This document shows, in pieces, positions 17,007 to 25,613 of a DNA stretch of 64,000 nt (its first letter is position 1; every line of letters starts with the position of its first letter). The notes beneath the pieces were generated by a model, which saw only the letters and a list, made by a program, of their open reading frames with translations, had not been told where the DNA came from and ran no database searches. A program made the position numbers and the translations under genes. The stretch is from DTYU01 sp040757355 (GTDB taxonomy: Bacteria > Bacillota > Desulfotomaculia > Desulfotomaculales > Ammonificaceae). Location: assembly GCA_040757355.1 (NCBI GenBank), contig JBFLWY010000003.1, forward strand, positions 1-64,000, given 5' to 3'.

Positions 17007-18032
17007 TCACGTTCCGGAACCAGGCTCGTTTTCAGGTGTAAAACTTGCGATGGCAAACATTCCTGGTTTCAAAAGGTGGCCCGGATTTTCCAGGCGCACT
17101 TTTACCGTAAAACTCTTATTCCGGGAGTCTGCAGCAGGGCTTACGCGCGCTACCTCCCCTGTAAACGGAGCCGCCCGGACCGTCTCGACCCAAACTTTTA
17201 CTTCCTGACCCACCTTCAACCGGCTAACCACCCGTTCCGGAACCCCCACCTCGACATAGACAGTGTCGATGTTGACTAAAGTGAGCGCTGGCGCTTGCGG
17301 CGAGGATAGCTCCCCGGGGTTCACATTCCGCGCCGCAACAATCCCGCTAATCGGAGCCACAACCCGGGTGTTGGCTTCATTGGCTTTTGCCGACGCCAGC
17401 GCCGCTCGAGCCTGCTCAAGCTGGGCCGGGGCCACGTTTTCCTTCTGGTCTATTGCCTGTTTATACGCCGCTTCCGCTGTTTTCAAGGCCCCTGCCGCGT
17501 TGATGTAAGGCTGCTCGAACCGCGTTTCAAAGTCTGCTGCGGAAACGGCCTCCTGCTCCAGGAGCAGCTTGCCTCGGTTATAATTGGCTTCCGCCAGACG
17601 GTGGTTATCCCGAGCCTGTTTCAGCGCTGCCTGCGCCTTTTCCACACCAAGCGCCGCCTGGTTAAGGCCGGCCTCCGCCACCTTGACTGCCGCCTCTGCC
17701 TGTTGCAGAGCCGCTTTGACTTCCGGCGCGTCCAACTCAAGCACCACTTGGCCGCGCCGGACCCCGTCTCCCACGTCTACGGCCACTATCCCCACCCGGC
17801 CGGTTATCTTTGGCGCCAGGATTACCTCCATTGCTGCCACAACCTTGCCGGCCAGCATTTCTCCGCGGTTCAACCGCCCCTTAACCGATTCCGTCACTGC
17901 TACCGGGACGCGCTCCTTTCCTTTCTCCGTGGAATGCCGATTGCTGCAACCGGCATTTGTCGCCAAGATGCTGAATAAAGCGAGTCCTGCCAGCGCCGCC
18001 CTTAAAGTTCGGGAAAACTTCCGCAGCCTCAT
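17007..18032 (-). CDS. Lipoprotein efflux adaptor (HlyD/RND periplasmic adaptor family)
   Basis: A 341-aa adaptor with a lipoprotein signal peptide: positively charged start, hydrophobic core and the lipobox TNAGC (Cys about 29). It has a lipoyl half-motif (VDVGDGVRRGQVVLELDAPE), a long Ala/Gln/Glu coiled-coil hairpin (about 110-215), the second lipoyl half (RVVAPISGIVAARNVNPGEL) and a beta barrel. This is the RND type of adaptor, yet no RND pump lies in the operon, only DHA2. It overlaps the marR stop by 4 bp. Confidence 0.85.
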   Translation of the reverse strand: MRLRKFSRTLRAALAGLALFSILATNAGCSNRHSTEKGKERVPVAVTESVKGRLNRGEMLAGKVVAAMEVILAPKITGRVGIVAVDVGDGVRRGQVVLELDAPEVKAALQQAEAAVKVAEAGLNQAALGVEKAQAALKQARDNHRLAEANYNRGKLLLEQEAVSAADFETRFEQPYINAAGALKTAEAAYKQAIDQKENVAPAQLEQARAALASAKANEANTRVVAPISGIVAARNVNPGELSSPQAPALTLVNIDTVYVEVGVPERVVSRLKVGQEVKVWVETVRAAPFTGEVARVSPAADSRNKSFTVKVRLENPGHLLKPGMFAIASFTPENEPGSGT

Positions 18033-18529
18033 CCCTCTCCACCTCTATCAGAAGCTTCTTCCTGCAACCCCGCCAGCACTTTTTTCATAATGTCGGTCAA
18101 GGCATCAATCTCCGCGCTGGAAAGGCAGCCGAAATAGCGGGTAAAAACCTGGTCCCGCACGGCCTGAATCCGGTACAAGATCCCCTCCCCTGCCGGAGTC
18201 AATCCAAGCCAGACCACCCGCCGGTCCCGTTCATCGCGCCAGCGGCTGACCCAGCCCGAAGCAACCAGCTTATTGGTCAGCACCGTCACCGCCGCGAGCG
18301 TCACCCCGAGCTCTGCCGCTATCTCCGATACGGTGGCCCGGCCACGTTGAGCCAGGGTCCGCAAAAAATAGTACGGTCCCCCGCCCGCAGCAGCCATAAG
18401 GGGAAGCTTCTTTCCTTCGGAACAGGCCTCCTCCGGCACGGCTGTATCCGATAGGGCACCGCGGAGACGCTGGGCAAAAAGGCGCATTACTTCCTCCACC
18501 TTCTCCCGGCATATCTTCAAGTTATTCAT
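18029..18529 (-). CDS. MarR family transcriptional regulator
   Basis: A 166-aa winged-helix regulator. The recognition region is RGRATVSEIAAELGVTLAAVTVLTNKLVASGWVSR, followed by the wing DERDRRVVWLGLT, the standard MarR layout. It is first in the efflux operon and its stop overlaps the next start, so it probably represses its own operon until a drug-like ligand binds. I preferred ATG at 18529, with GGGGG 9 nt upstream, to a GTG five codons earlier. Candidate operators lie upstream at 18551-18598. Confidence 0.9.
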   Translation of the reverse strand: MNNLKICREKVEEVMRLFAQRLRGALSDTAVPEEACSEGKKLPLMAAAGGGPYYFLRTLAQRGRATVSEIAAELGVTLAAVTVLTNKLVASGWVSRWRDERDRRVVWLGLTPAGEGILYRIQAVRDQVFTRYFGCLSSAEIDALTDIMKKVLAGLQEEASDRGGEG

Positions 18530-18550
18530 ATTTACGGCCCCCACGAAATA

Positions 18551-18598
18551 ATTAAGCTATTTAACTATTTATAAAAACTTAATCCATATATTCTTAAT
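18551..18598 (-). promoter_or_regulatory. Candidate MarR operator/promoter region
   Basis: ATTAAG (18551-18556) and CTTAAT (18578-18583) form an inverted repeat, with a third CTTAAT at 18593-18598, in an AT-rich stretch directly upstream of the marR start. The spacing and position fit an autoregulated operator, but no consensus promoter boxes are clear. Confidence 0.35.
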
Positions 18599-18776
18599 TG
18601 TCAAGTGTCCAAAGGGAACATAAGATTTATCAGAAAATAAAAATACCCTGAATGGCTACTTCCAGGGTGTACGCCCATATTTACCTTTCCTTCCTTACCG
18701 AATGACTGTTGGTTTTTCTGTCGTTCTTCAGAAACGGCAAAGATGGAACCACAATCTCAAGATGGAACAGCCCGGC

Positions 18777-19700
18777 TTACCGCAACAAGGCGTCGAGCAA
18801 CATCCCAAAGAAAAGCAAAAAGAGATAAGGGCTGGAGAACTTAAAGAGCCGCCAGGCATTTACCTGGGTGGGCTTAAAATATATGTAAGCACTCAGCACC
18901 AGGGTTACAGCGCCTAAAAGCAGCGCCGTGGTCCAGTAAACCGGGCCCCAGTTTCCCACATAACCGATCCACAGCGACAACGCGACCATCAGCAGCACCG
19001 TAAGTATAAGACAATGCAGCGCCTTCGAAATGTCCGTAACGACCGGAAGCATAGGTACCCGAACGCGGGTATAATCTTCACGGTAAAAAATCGCCAGGCT
19101 CCAGATGTGATTCGGTATCCAGAGGACGACAAGACCGGCTATCAAGACCGGAAGGAGTTCAATCCGACCGCTGACCGCAGCCCAGCCGAAAAGCGCAGGT
19201 AAGCCGCCGGAGAACCCCCCGAGAATAATATTCCAGGCACTCTTGCGCTTCAGCCAGAGGCTGTAAACGCCCACGTAACCCAACATTCCGCCGCAAAGAC
19301 AGCAACAAGCCACGGGGTTGAGTCTCCAACCGAGAATGAGCGCCCCCAAAAAAAGTAACAGTCCCCAATATAAGGCTTTCTCTGGAGGTTTTATCCGGCC
19401 GGAGGGAATTGGCCTCCGGCAGGTTCTTAACATCGCCGCATCGAGGTCCCGGTCAACATAACAACTAACGGCATTTGCACCCGCACAAGCGAGCGTTACA
19501 GCCATAAGTGCCATACTTATTTGGGCCCATGAAAATGCGGATTCCTGTATAGCCAGCACTAGTGGAACCACTGCCGTAAAAACCAGGAGAAAAACCGACC
19601 GGGGCTTTGTTACTTCAATATAAGCCTTAATCCTTTCCCATCTGCCGATTAACCTTTCTTCTGTTAAAACGTGCAGTGTTCCCTCCGGCAAATCAAACAC
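18777..19700 (-). CDS. ctaB: Protoheme IX farnesyltransferase (heme O synthase)
   Basis: A 307-aa UbiA-family prenyltransferase with about eight membrane helices, adding a farnesyl group to protoheme to give heme O for heme-copper oxidases. The first Asp-rich motif is read as NAVSCYVDRDLDAAMLRTCRRPIP and the second region as YREDYTRVRVPMLPVV. The start is GTG with a weak ribosome site. No oxidase, cytochrome or heme A synthase gene lies within the window, so it stands alone. Confidence 0.9.
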   Translation of the reverse strand: MFDLPEGTLHVLTEERLIGRWERIKAYIEVTKPRSVFLLVFTAVVPLVLAIQESAFSWAQISMALMAVTLACAGANAVSCYVDRDLDAAMLRTCRRPIPSGRIKPPEKALYWGLLLFLGALILGWRLNPVACCCLCGGMLGYVGVYSLWLKRKSAWNIILGGFSGGLPALFGWAAVSGRIELLPVLIAGLVVLWIPNHIWSLAIFYREDYTRVRVPMLPVVTDISKALHCLILTVLLMVALSLWIGYVGNWGPVYWTTALLLGAVTLVLSAYIYFKPTQVNAWRLFKFSSPYLFLLFFGMLLDALLR

Positions 19701-19879
19701 CCTTTCAATCCGGTTTTACCGGTTTTCTCTCTTCCTGCTTAACTTGGTCGGTTTCGACTGCAGGTACTTTTTGAGTGAACCTTATGGTTCTCTTGCCAGA
19801 GAACTCCCCAACAAAAAAGCTACCAACAGCAGGCGGGTTGTCTATTTAATTGTTAATTATATTCGGCCTGGACTGTATG

Positions 19880-20006
19880 CGCAAGATTTTAAAATCTAAC
19901 CTCCGGAGAGATTGGTATCTTAATCACAGCGTAAAACAGCCGCCGTTTTAGAGGTTTTATGAGGTGCCGCTCATGAGTCAGAAATTGCCGGGAAAAAATT
20001 TGACTT
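19880..20006. repeat. 127-bp segment duplicated across the assembly gap, copy 1
   Basis: Identical base for base to 20107-20233. It begins CGCAAGATTTTAAAATC and ends at the first N. It contains the palindrome AGATTTTAAAATCT. Probably a contig-end overlap rather than a biological repeat. Confidence 0.9.
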
Positions 20007-20106
20007 NNNNNNNNNNNNNNNNNNNNNNNNNNNNNNNNNNNNNNNNNNNNNNNNNNNNNNNNNNNNNNNNNNNNNNNNNNNNNNNNNNNNNNNNNNNNNN
20101 NNNNNN
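20007..20106. other. Assembly gap of 100 N
   Basis: Exactly 100 undetermined bases, the customary placeholder for an unknown gap length. Both sides carry the same 127 bp, so the contigs may join with no missing sequence. Confidence 0.98.
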
Positions 20107-20233
20107 CGCAAGATTTTAAAATCTAACCTCCGGAGAGATTGGTATCTTAATCACAGCGTAAAACAGCCGCCGTTTTAGAGGTTTTATGAGGTGCCGCTCA
20201 TGAGTCAGAAATTGCCGGGAAAAAATTTGACTT
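20107..20233. repeat. 127-bp segment duplicated across the assembly gap, copy 2
   Basis: Second identical copy. If the contigs truly overlap, only this copy is real. It then forms the region upstream of the HEAT-repeat gene, ending in TTGACT followed by AT-rich DNA that may hold its promoter. Confidence 0.9.
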
Positions 20234-20330
20234 TTTTACAATTGTAATTGAATTTTTACGCATTAGTACATTATAATTTACTTAACTATTCTTTTGATGA
20301 ACTTTGATTATCTTTAAAGGAGGGGGAAGA

Positions 20331-20861
20331 GTGGGTGCCGAGGTGGATACTCTGATAAAAACCCTGCGGAACAAGGGCGAGGACTGGCAGGCAAGGGCGT
20401 TTGCCGCAGCAAGACTGGGGTACCTGGGTGACGCGAAAGCCGTGGACCCCCTGATCGAGGCTTTAAAGGACCCTGATGACGACGTCCGTGAAAGGGCGGC
20501 GGAAGCCCTCGGAAAACTGGGCGCTGACAAAGCGGTGGACAGGCTGATCGAACTCTTAAAGGACCCATCTGGAGAAGTGAGATGGCGGGCAGCCAGGTCG
20601 CTGGGGGAGATCGGCGACGCAAAAGCGGTGGATCCCCTAATCAACGCGTTACAGGATGATTACTGGCTTGTTCGCCACTATGCAGCGCTCGGCCTCGGAC
20701 AATTCGGTGATCCCAAGGCTATTAAAGCGCTAACCCGCGCTTTGAAAGACGAGTATTGGGCGGTGCGCCCGGTCCAACCCAGCATAGCAAGAGCCCTGAT
20801 GCAAATGGATCCGGCGCAGGTTACGAAACCTCTATTAACAGCGATTACCGAAAAGGTGTAG
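20331..20861 (+). CDS. HEAT-repeat (PBS lyase-like) protein
   Basis: A 176-aa protein of about five tandem HEAT-like repeats of 31 residues, with the recurring pattern GDAKAVDPLIEALKDPDDDV-RxxAAEALG. Such solenoids are protein-binding scaffolds and are often found with phycobilin lyases, but there is no reason to assign an enzyme role here. GTG at 20331 is chosen because AAAGGAGGGGG lies 6 nt upstream. The gene stands alone, between the gap and the germination operon, with a strong terminator after it. Confidence 0.88.
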   Translation: MGAEVDTLIKTLRNKGEDWQARAFAAARLGYLGDAKAVDPLIEALKDPDDDVRERAAEALGKLGADKAVDRLIELLKDPSGEVRWRAARSLGEIGDAKAVDPLINALQDDYWLVRHYAALGLGQFGDPKAIKALTRALKDEYWAVRPVQPSIARALMQMDPAQVTKPLLTAITEKV

Positions 20862-20891
20862 CGAGCACTTGTAATCCTAATTCTTAAATTG

Positions 20892-20937
20892 ACAGCAATT
20901 ACCGGGGTAAGCCCGGCAATTGCTGTTTCGTTTTTTC
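20892..20937 (+). terminator. Rho-independent terminator after the HEAT gene
   Basis: ACAGCAATTaCCGGG and gCCCGGcAATTGCTGT pair around a 4-nt loop, followed by TTTCGTTTTTT. It lies between convergent genes. Confidence 0.85.
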
Positions 20938-20950
20938 AGGCACTCGGACC

Positions 20951-22315
20951 TCACATCACTAGGGTCCCCGCCGGGGTACCGATAAGTTTCAGAATCTTGG
21001 CTTCCTCACCGTTGACAGCATCAATGTACACCAGAAACGTATTCGGACCGGTTGTGCCCCTGAACTCATACGTCAGCTTTTCTTGTCCGGCATCGGTTGG
21101 GATTACCGCCAGGCGAGCACGGTCCACCTTAAGGTGGGGGCTTATAAAAGAACGGGCTTGCTCAAGGGTCAGCGCCGGCTTAAAGGTTCCCCGGCGGTGA
21201 TGCGCCATAAGGTAACCCGCAGCATCCATTCCGATGACCCTGCCGTTGTCAAGGGCGACTGTCACCTTCACGAGGTCCGGGTAAATGATCGCTCCCTGCT
21301 CCTCCCCGGCGAAGTTGAAAGTGGCGGTGCCGTTTTGGCGAATGCGGTAAGTGAGGCGCATTCCTCGATGACCGAGCCGCTTTAGAAAGTCCTCTGCACG
21401 CCTCTGCGCTTCGGCCATATCAATCCTGCGTCCCCCTATATCGCGATCCACCAGGAGTAACACCGGGTGACCGCCTTTCCTGCTGATCAGGAAGGTTGCC
21501 TTTTCATCGGCCCCAGACCTACGGCCGGTGATATCCACCCTGTACGCCGGGATACGGCCTTTCACCGTCCCCGCCACTCTTGCTGTGTAACTGGTTCCAG
21601 GAACGCGGTCGATAAAAGACAGCGCGCGATTTCGGGCAGTTGCGGAAGAAACCGTGGCCCCCGTAAGCCCGAGAGGTTCTTTCCGTTCCAAGTGGTCCGA
21701 AAAGGGCCCGTCGTAAATCAGCGTGGGGTATGTCTGCATTTCACGGTTAATTGCACGGAAATCAGAATGCGCCCGAGGCAAGGACATTTGTGCAATGCCC
21801 CCTTTTGCTGCGATTACGCGTGGTATTTCCCAGAAGCGCGCTCCGTTTGCGGCAACCCGTGCCTCTACCTTGAAGAGTTCCCGGTTTAAAACCGCGGCCT
21901 GGTTGTATAGCTGGTTCAAACGCTCCCAATGCTCGCGGTCTACAGGAGATCCGGTCCCCGCGCGTCTCAAAATGGTATTGGCGTAATCCGCAGCTTGTGT
22001 GAGGAACTTTGCCGTGCGTTCCGTAAACTGGGTCGATACAGGAAGCTGTCCCAGATTCGCCTGAGCTGCCATTGCCTCCTGCCAAATAGAAGCGAAGATG
22101 GCGCTCGACTGCTCTCGTCCGCCTACAACCAGGCTCTTCCCCAACAGAACCTCCAGGTTCTGAGTCCCCGTAAGCAGGTCATAGAAAGCGCGCTGGTAGC
22201 GGTTGTTAAGATCTGTTTCTACGTCCCGCCGCAACGTATACTGGTTATAACCCCAGGCCGCTACGGCCAGAGCAACCAACCCGGTTAAGAAAACTGTGAG
22301 TAACCTGAATCGCAT
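20951..22315 (-). CDS. ypeB: Germination protein YpeB
   Basis: A 454-aa protein with an N-terminal membrane helix (about 5-22) and an exported domain ending in PepSY-like repeats. YpeB is needed for SleB to assemble and act in the spore cortex. GGAGGGGAACAAG precedes the ATG at 22315, 15 codons inside the open frame. It is 34 bp downstream of sleB on the same strand, the standard bicistronic order. Its presence says the organism forms true endospores. Confidence 0.92.
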   Translation of the reverse strand: MRFRLLTVFLTGLVALAVAAWGYNQYTLRRDVETDLNNRYQRAFYDLLTGTQNLEVLLGKSLVVGGREQSSAIFASIWQEAMAAQANLGQLPVSTQFTERTAKFLTQAADYANTILRRAGTGSPVDREHWERLNQLYNQAAVLNRELFKVEARVAANGARFWEIPRVIAAKGGIAQMSLPRAHSDFRAINREMQTYPTLIYDGPFSDHLERKEPLGLTGATVSSATARNRALSFIDRVPGTSYTARVAGTVKGRIPAYRVDITGRRSGADEKATFLISRKGGHPVLLLVDRDIGGRRIDMAEAQRRAEDFLKRLGHRGMRLTYRIRQNGTATFNFAGEEQGAIIYPDLVKVTVALDNGRVIGMDAAGYLMAHHRRGTFKPALTLEQARSFISPHLKVDRARLAVIPTDAGQEKLTYEFRGTTGPNTFLVYIDAVNGEEAKILKLIGTPAGTLVM

Positions 22316-22349
22316 CTTGTTCCCCTCCGTCCTGGCCTGATAAACGTGG

Positions 22350-23036
22350 TTAAAGTGCAAACACGTGGCGCCCGATACGGGCCACTATTGTCCGCGTCCA
22401 GATCCACGCCGATACCGGCTTCGCCGGGTTCCAAAAAAACAGCGCCCCGCCCGTCGGGTCCCAACCGGAAAGCGCTAATTCTGCCGCCCGGATGGCCTCC
22501 GTGGAAAGTTCCCGCCAAATCTGTCCATTGGAAACGGATTCAAACGCCCCCGGCTGAAAGATTACACCGGCTATGGTGTGGGGAAAAGAAGCGTTGCGCA
22601 TCCTGTTGAGTATAACCGCCCCCACAGCAACCTTTCCCTCGAACGGTTCGTTTGCCGCCTCCCCCATGATCACCCGTGCAAGCAGCGTAACCGAATCGCG
22701 GTCAGAAACATACCCGCGCGAGACAGTCGGTGCTGCAGGCGCAGTAGGAAAGCCAAGCGCCGCCCAAGTTTCCGGGCCGACTACTCCGTCGACTCGTAGG
22801 CCGTTCTTCCACTGAAATGTCCGCACCGCTTTTGCAGTATCGTTTCCATAAACCCCGTCTATCGGCCCATCGTAATAACCCCAGGAGGCCAAGCGCTGCT
22901 GCACCTGAGAAACCCGCCATCCTGAGGTGCCCCAATAGAGAGTAGGATACTCAGCTCTCGCAAGCGGCCCGATCGAAAAGAGGACTGCCATAATCCCCAC
23001 TAGTATGATCATACCGACAAGGCGTCTTGAATGCAT
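22350..23036 (-). CDS. sleB: Spore cortex-lytic enzyme SleB
   Basis: A 228-aa exported lytic transglycosylase. It has a signal peptide (about 1-28, cut near ARA), a peptidoglycan-binding domain (WGTSGWRVSQVQQRL to GPETWAALG) and a C-terminal hydrolase_2 domain (ARVIMGEAANEPFEGKVAVGAVILNRM) with the catalytic Glu. It degrades cortex muramic-lactam glycan at germination. ATG at 23036 has GGGAGGGG 6 nt upstream. It is cotranscribed with ypeB. Confidence 0.95.
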   Translation of the reverse strand: MHSRRLVGMIILVGIMAVLFSIGPLARAEYPTLYWGTSGWRVSQVQQRLASWGYYDGPIDGVYGNDTAKAVRTFQWKNGLRVDGVVGPETWAALGFPTAPAAPTVSRGYVSDRDSVTLLARVIMGEAANEPFEGKVAVGAVILNRMRNASFPHTIAGVIFQPGAFESVSNGQIWRELSTEAIRAAELALSGWDPTGGALFFWNPAKPVSAWIWTRTIVARIGRHVFAL

Positions 23037-23203
23037 CCTAAACCCCTCCCGAATCACGTTCGATGTTCAACGTGTAACGTTTTTTAAAGACAGATAAAGC
23101 TGCGTCGAAACTATGCCGGTTTTAACTGCGGCGCTATTGCACCAAAGTAACATCTCCTTTCGACTCTACTCCTTAGTTTTACCGGATACAGGAGGAATAT
23201 AAG

Positions 23204-23231
23204 GAAAAAAACCAGGCTTACGATCGCCTGG
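23204..23231 (-). terminator. Rho-independent terminator after the restriction-modification pair
   Basis: On the minus strand CCAGGC-gatcgtaa-GCCTGG is followed by seven T. It ends the transcript of the methyltransferase and nuclease genes. Confidence 0.85.
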
Positions 23232-23259
23232 CGTTCAAGACCGATGATACTGTTAAAAG

Positions 23260-23364
23260 TTAGTCGGGAAGGCCGAGGAGAGAAATCAGTTCGCGGCAAA
23301 AGTTTTCGTAATCAATACCTTTTTCAGGAATCAGGTCGCTTATTACGCTGATAGTTTCAAGTGG
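23260..23364 (-). pseudogene. Out-of-frame C-terminal remnant after the XcyI-like nuclease
   Basis: Just past the nuclease stop, another minus-strand frame stays open to a TAA at 23260-23262, reading LETISVISDLIPEKGIDYE and ending CRELISLLGLPD. It overlaps the nuclease 3' end and has no start or ribosome site. It probably is the original C-terminus, put out of frame by a deletion. Confidence 0.5.
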
Positions 23365-24128
23365 GACTTTTCAGCTTCACCCAACCGGTTGTGGATATTC
23401 GAAGGGTCAGTGCCTCCTTTAACTTCGACACTAAGAACCTGCCTGTGTTGATCGCCGATCTTCTCTGTAACCAGAATGTCTGGATCAGAACCAAACCGTA
23501 TTTCAACCATCCTGCCGGCGGCATTTGCAAATCTGATTACATTGCCCTGGATAACAACCTCCCTACACCTTTGCCCGACAATCTTTTCGATCAACCGGCG
23601 CACCGCAGCCACCGCCTGCTGACCAATTGTCACTCTATAACTGCCGTTAAGTTGCGCTCCCAGCGTAAGTAAGGAGAGTTCATGAAATAAATCGTTAGTA
23701 ATGTTGCTGGTGTCAATTTGCGCAATTAATTCTTCAGCCGCTCGTATTAAACTCTCACAAAGAGAACTTATTTCCTGGTCCGATAGAGCGCTGCTTTCTT
23801 CTTTTTCCACCTGAATCCATTTATCAAGACCTTGTCGGCCATAATCTTTACCCGACATCCCAAGTACAAGACGGTAATATCCCGAAACAGTTGGCCTAGC
23901 CCTAATAATACAGGGTACCGCAAAAAGAGTCTCTCCACGTAAGCCGTACGCCCCCAATTTATTCAAGTATTGTGATCCCACCATCCGGTGGAGTTCATCG
24001 TCGATCGCCTGGACACCTACCTGTTCAACTGTTTTCTGAAGTGCCTCGCGCAAGATCCTCCCGCGCTCCGACGCAAGGCGGTTAATCATCCATAATTGCT
24101 TTGCCGGTGAGAAACGTAGCTTGCTCAT
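23343..24128 (-). CDS. XcyI-family type II restriction endonuclease, probably C-terminally truncated
   Basis: A 261-aa protein like XcyI, which cuts CCCGGG. The PD-(D/E)XK core is present: DPDILVTEK gives the Asp and LSVEVKGG gives the Glu and Lys, followed by HNRLGEAEKSH. Directly after this the frame ends in LKLSA, while a different frame continues (23260-23364). XcyI-type enzymes, as I recall them, run on for some 60 residues after the GEAEKSH segment, so a deletion with frameshift is likely. Whether it still cuts is unknown. The start overlaps the methyltransferase stop (TGATG). Confidence 0.78.
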   Translation of the reverse strand: MSKLRFSPAKQLWMINRLASERGRILREALQKTVEQVGVQAIDDELHRMVGSQYLNKLGAYGLRGETLFAVPCIIRARPTVSGYYRLVLGMSGKDYGRQGLDKWIQVEKEESSALSDQEISSLCESLIRAAEELIAQIDTSNITNDLFHELSLLTLGAQLNGSYRVTIGQQAVAAVRRLIEKIVGQRCREVVIQGNVIRFANAAGRMVEIRFGSDPDILVTEKIGDQHRQVLSVEVKGGTDPSNIHNRLGEAEKSHLKLSA

Positions 24129-25192
24129 CAGTCATTAGATCCTCCGCTCCCGAAATGAAGAATGCGACCCAGAGAGGCTAGTCGCTTCACCGCCATTTCA
24201 CAATATGCCGGGTTAAGCTCTACCCCAACAAAGTTCCTTCTTAGTTTCAAAGCCGTAAGCCCCGTTGTTCCCGAGCCGAAAAACGGATCGAGAACGTAAT
24301 CTCCTGCTTGAGAACCTGCCAGAATACAGGGTAAAACGAGTGCGACCGGGAACGTAGCAAAATGTGCTTCTGGATACGGCTCTGTGTTAATAATCCAGAC
24401 CGAACGCTTATTACGAAATCCGTTACCAGAGCTTGAAGGTTCTAAAATGGCCTCGTAATCATAGTAATAACGTTCATTTTTACTTAACAAGAATATGTAC
24501 TCGTGAGCTATTGTAGGCCGGTCTTTGACGCTTTCAGGCAAGACGTTCGGTTTATACCAGATTATATCTGCTCTTAAATACCAGCCTTCCTGCTGCAAAC
24601 GAAAGGCTATCCTCCATGGCATACCGAGAAGATCCTTGGGCTTTAAACCTTGAGGAGTAGGCGGTCGAAAGGGTAAGCCTCTAACAACGCGGCCGTTATC
24701 GGTTTTCTTGTCCGGAGCGCGATAAGTTCTGCCTCCGCTTGTATATCCATCGCCAATGTTTAACCATAAGGTGCCGTCCGGCGTAAGCACACGTTTTACC
24801 TCATTGAATACCCCGGCAAGTTTATTAAGATACTCTGAAAGATCATTTTCAACCCCGATTTGACCGGAAATACCATAGTCACGCAGACCCCAGTACGGCG
24901 GCGAAGTTACACAGGTTCTTACCGATTCATCCGGGAGACGTTTTAGTGCCGATAAAGCGTCCCCGGTAACGAGATAAGATCTTTCTGGTGTTAACTCATT
25001 GAGAAGGGAGGGGGGGCCCACTATGATGGAAGGAACTTGCGGGGAGTCGACAACAAGATCGTAAGAGAACAGTTTCGGTTGATACCCTGAATCCACGCAA
25101 CACCACCCTCTATCTAAGCTATCCTGCTGCTCTCTTAAAAGTAATTCGACAGTGGCACCCTTTTCCCCTTCTTCTGTTAATACTTTGGACAA
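24128..25192 (-). CDS. DNA cytosine-N4/adenine methyltransferase of the XcyI-type system
   Basis: A 354-aa methyltransferase. The catalytic motif SPPYWGLRDYG precedes the AdoMet motif LDPFFGSGTTGLTALK, the beta-class order; SPPY is usual for N4-cytosine enzymes. VCC and target-recognition sequence lie between. It should protect the site cut by the adjacent nuclease, most likely CCCGGG. The start is TTG. It is translationally coupled to the nuclease and, unlike it, looks intact. Confidence 0.88.
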   Translation of the reverse strand: MSKVLTEEGEKGATVELLLREQQDSLDRGWCCVDSGYQPKLFSYDLVVDSPQVPSIIVGPPSLLNELTPERSYLVTGDALSALKRLPDESVRTCVTSPPYWGLRDYGISGQIGVENDLSEYLNKLAGVFNEVKRVLTPDGTLWLNIGDGYTSGGRTYRAPDKKTDNGRVVRGLPFRPPTPQGLKPKDLLGMPWRIAFRLQQEGWYLRADIIWYKPNVLPESVKDRPTIAHEYIFLLSKNERYYYDYEAILEPSSSGNGFRNKRSVWIINTEPYPEAHFATFPVALVLPCILAGSQAGDYVLDPFFGSGTTGLTALKLRRNFVGVELNPAYCEMAVKRLASLGRILHFGSGGSND

Positions 25193-25336
25193 TCCTCATG
25201 CAGGATGTTGCCAAAACCTGTTCTTCCCTAAATCCTGCTCCAATCCACTCGAAGCATCCGACCAAAAAAAGACCGCTGCTTCAGAGTGAGAAATCTTTGT
25301 TAAAGCGCAACTATTCATCCTGCCACCCACCACTTA

Positions 25337-25407
25337 CCCCGCACTTAACCCCGTGTGCAAAGGCTCCCGGAACTACGCTGCTTTTACCGGCTGAGTTGAG
25401 TGCGGGG
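25337..25407. repeat. Short stem-closed element, GC-variant stem, 71 bp
   Basis: CCCCGCACTTAA on the left and TTGAGTGCGGGG on the right pair over 12 positions with one T-G wobble. This is a diverged member of the family, only 27 bp from the next element. Confidence 0.6.
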
Positions 25408-25433
25408 CAGCGAGAAACAAGCAGTGCGAGGAA

Positions 25434-25532
25434 CCCAGCACTCAGATTGCTGTGAAAGCGCAGTTTCGCGGGGCGGACAAATATGTGTTCCCTCAAAAGT
25501 AGTATCTTATCAAGACGTAACTGAGTGCTGGG
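25434..25532. repeat. Stem-closed repeat element (beta core), inverted, 99 bp
   Basis: Bounded by CCCAGCACTCAG and CTGAGTGCTGGG at its extremes. Its reverse complement differs from the 55554-55652 element at one base in 99. Flanking bases (GTCCGGGTCCTCAC on one side) match those of the 183-284 element. Confidence 0.9.
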
Positions 25533-25613
25533 TGAGGACCCGGACGGCGAGCATGACGAAGCACTGCGCCGTTTATCGCCGCGCCCGACGGGAAGCCTGA
25601 AAGTTACGTAAAG

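Noticed and set aside
19880..20233. Tandem duplication or riboswitch pair upstream of the HEAT gene
   Set aside because: The exact 127-bp identity on both sides of a 100-N gap is better explained by assembly overlap, and I could not match the sequence to a known riboswitch.
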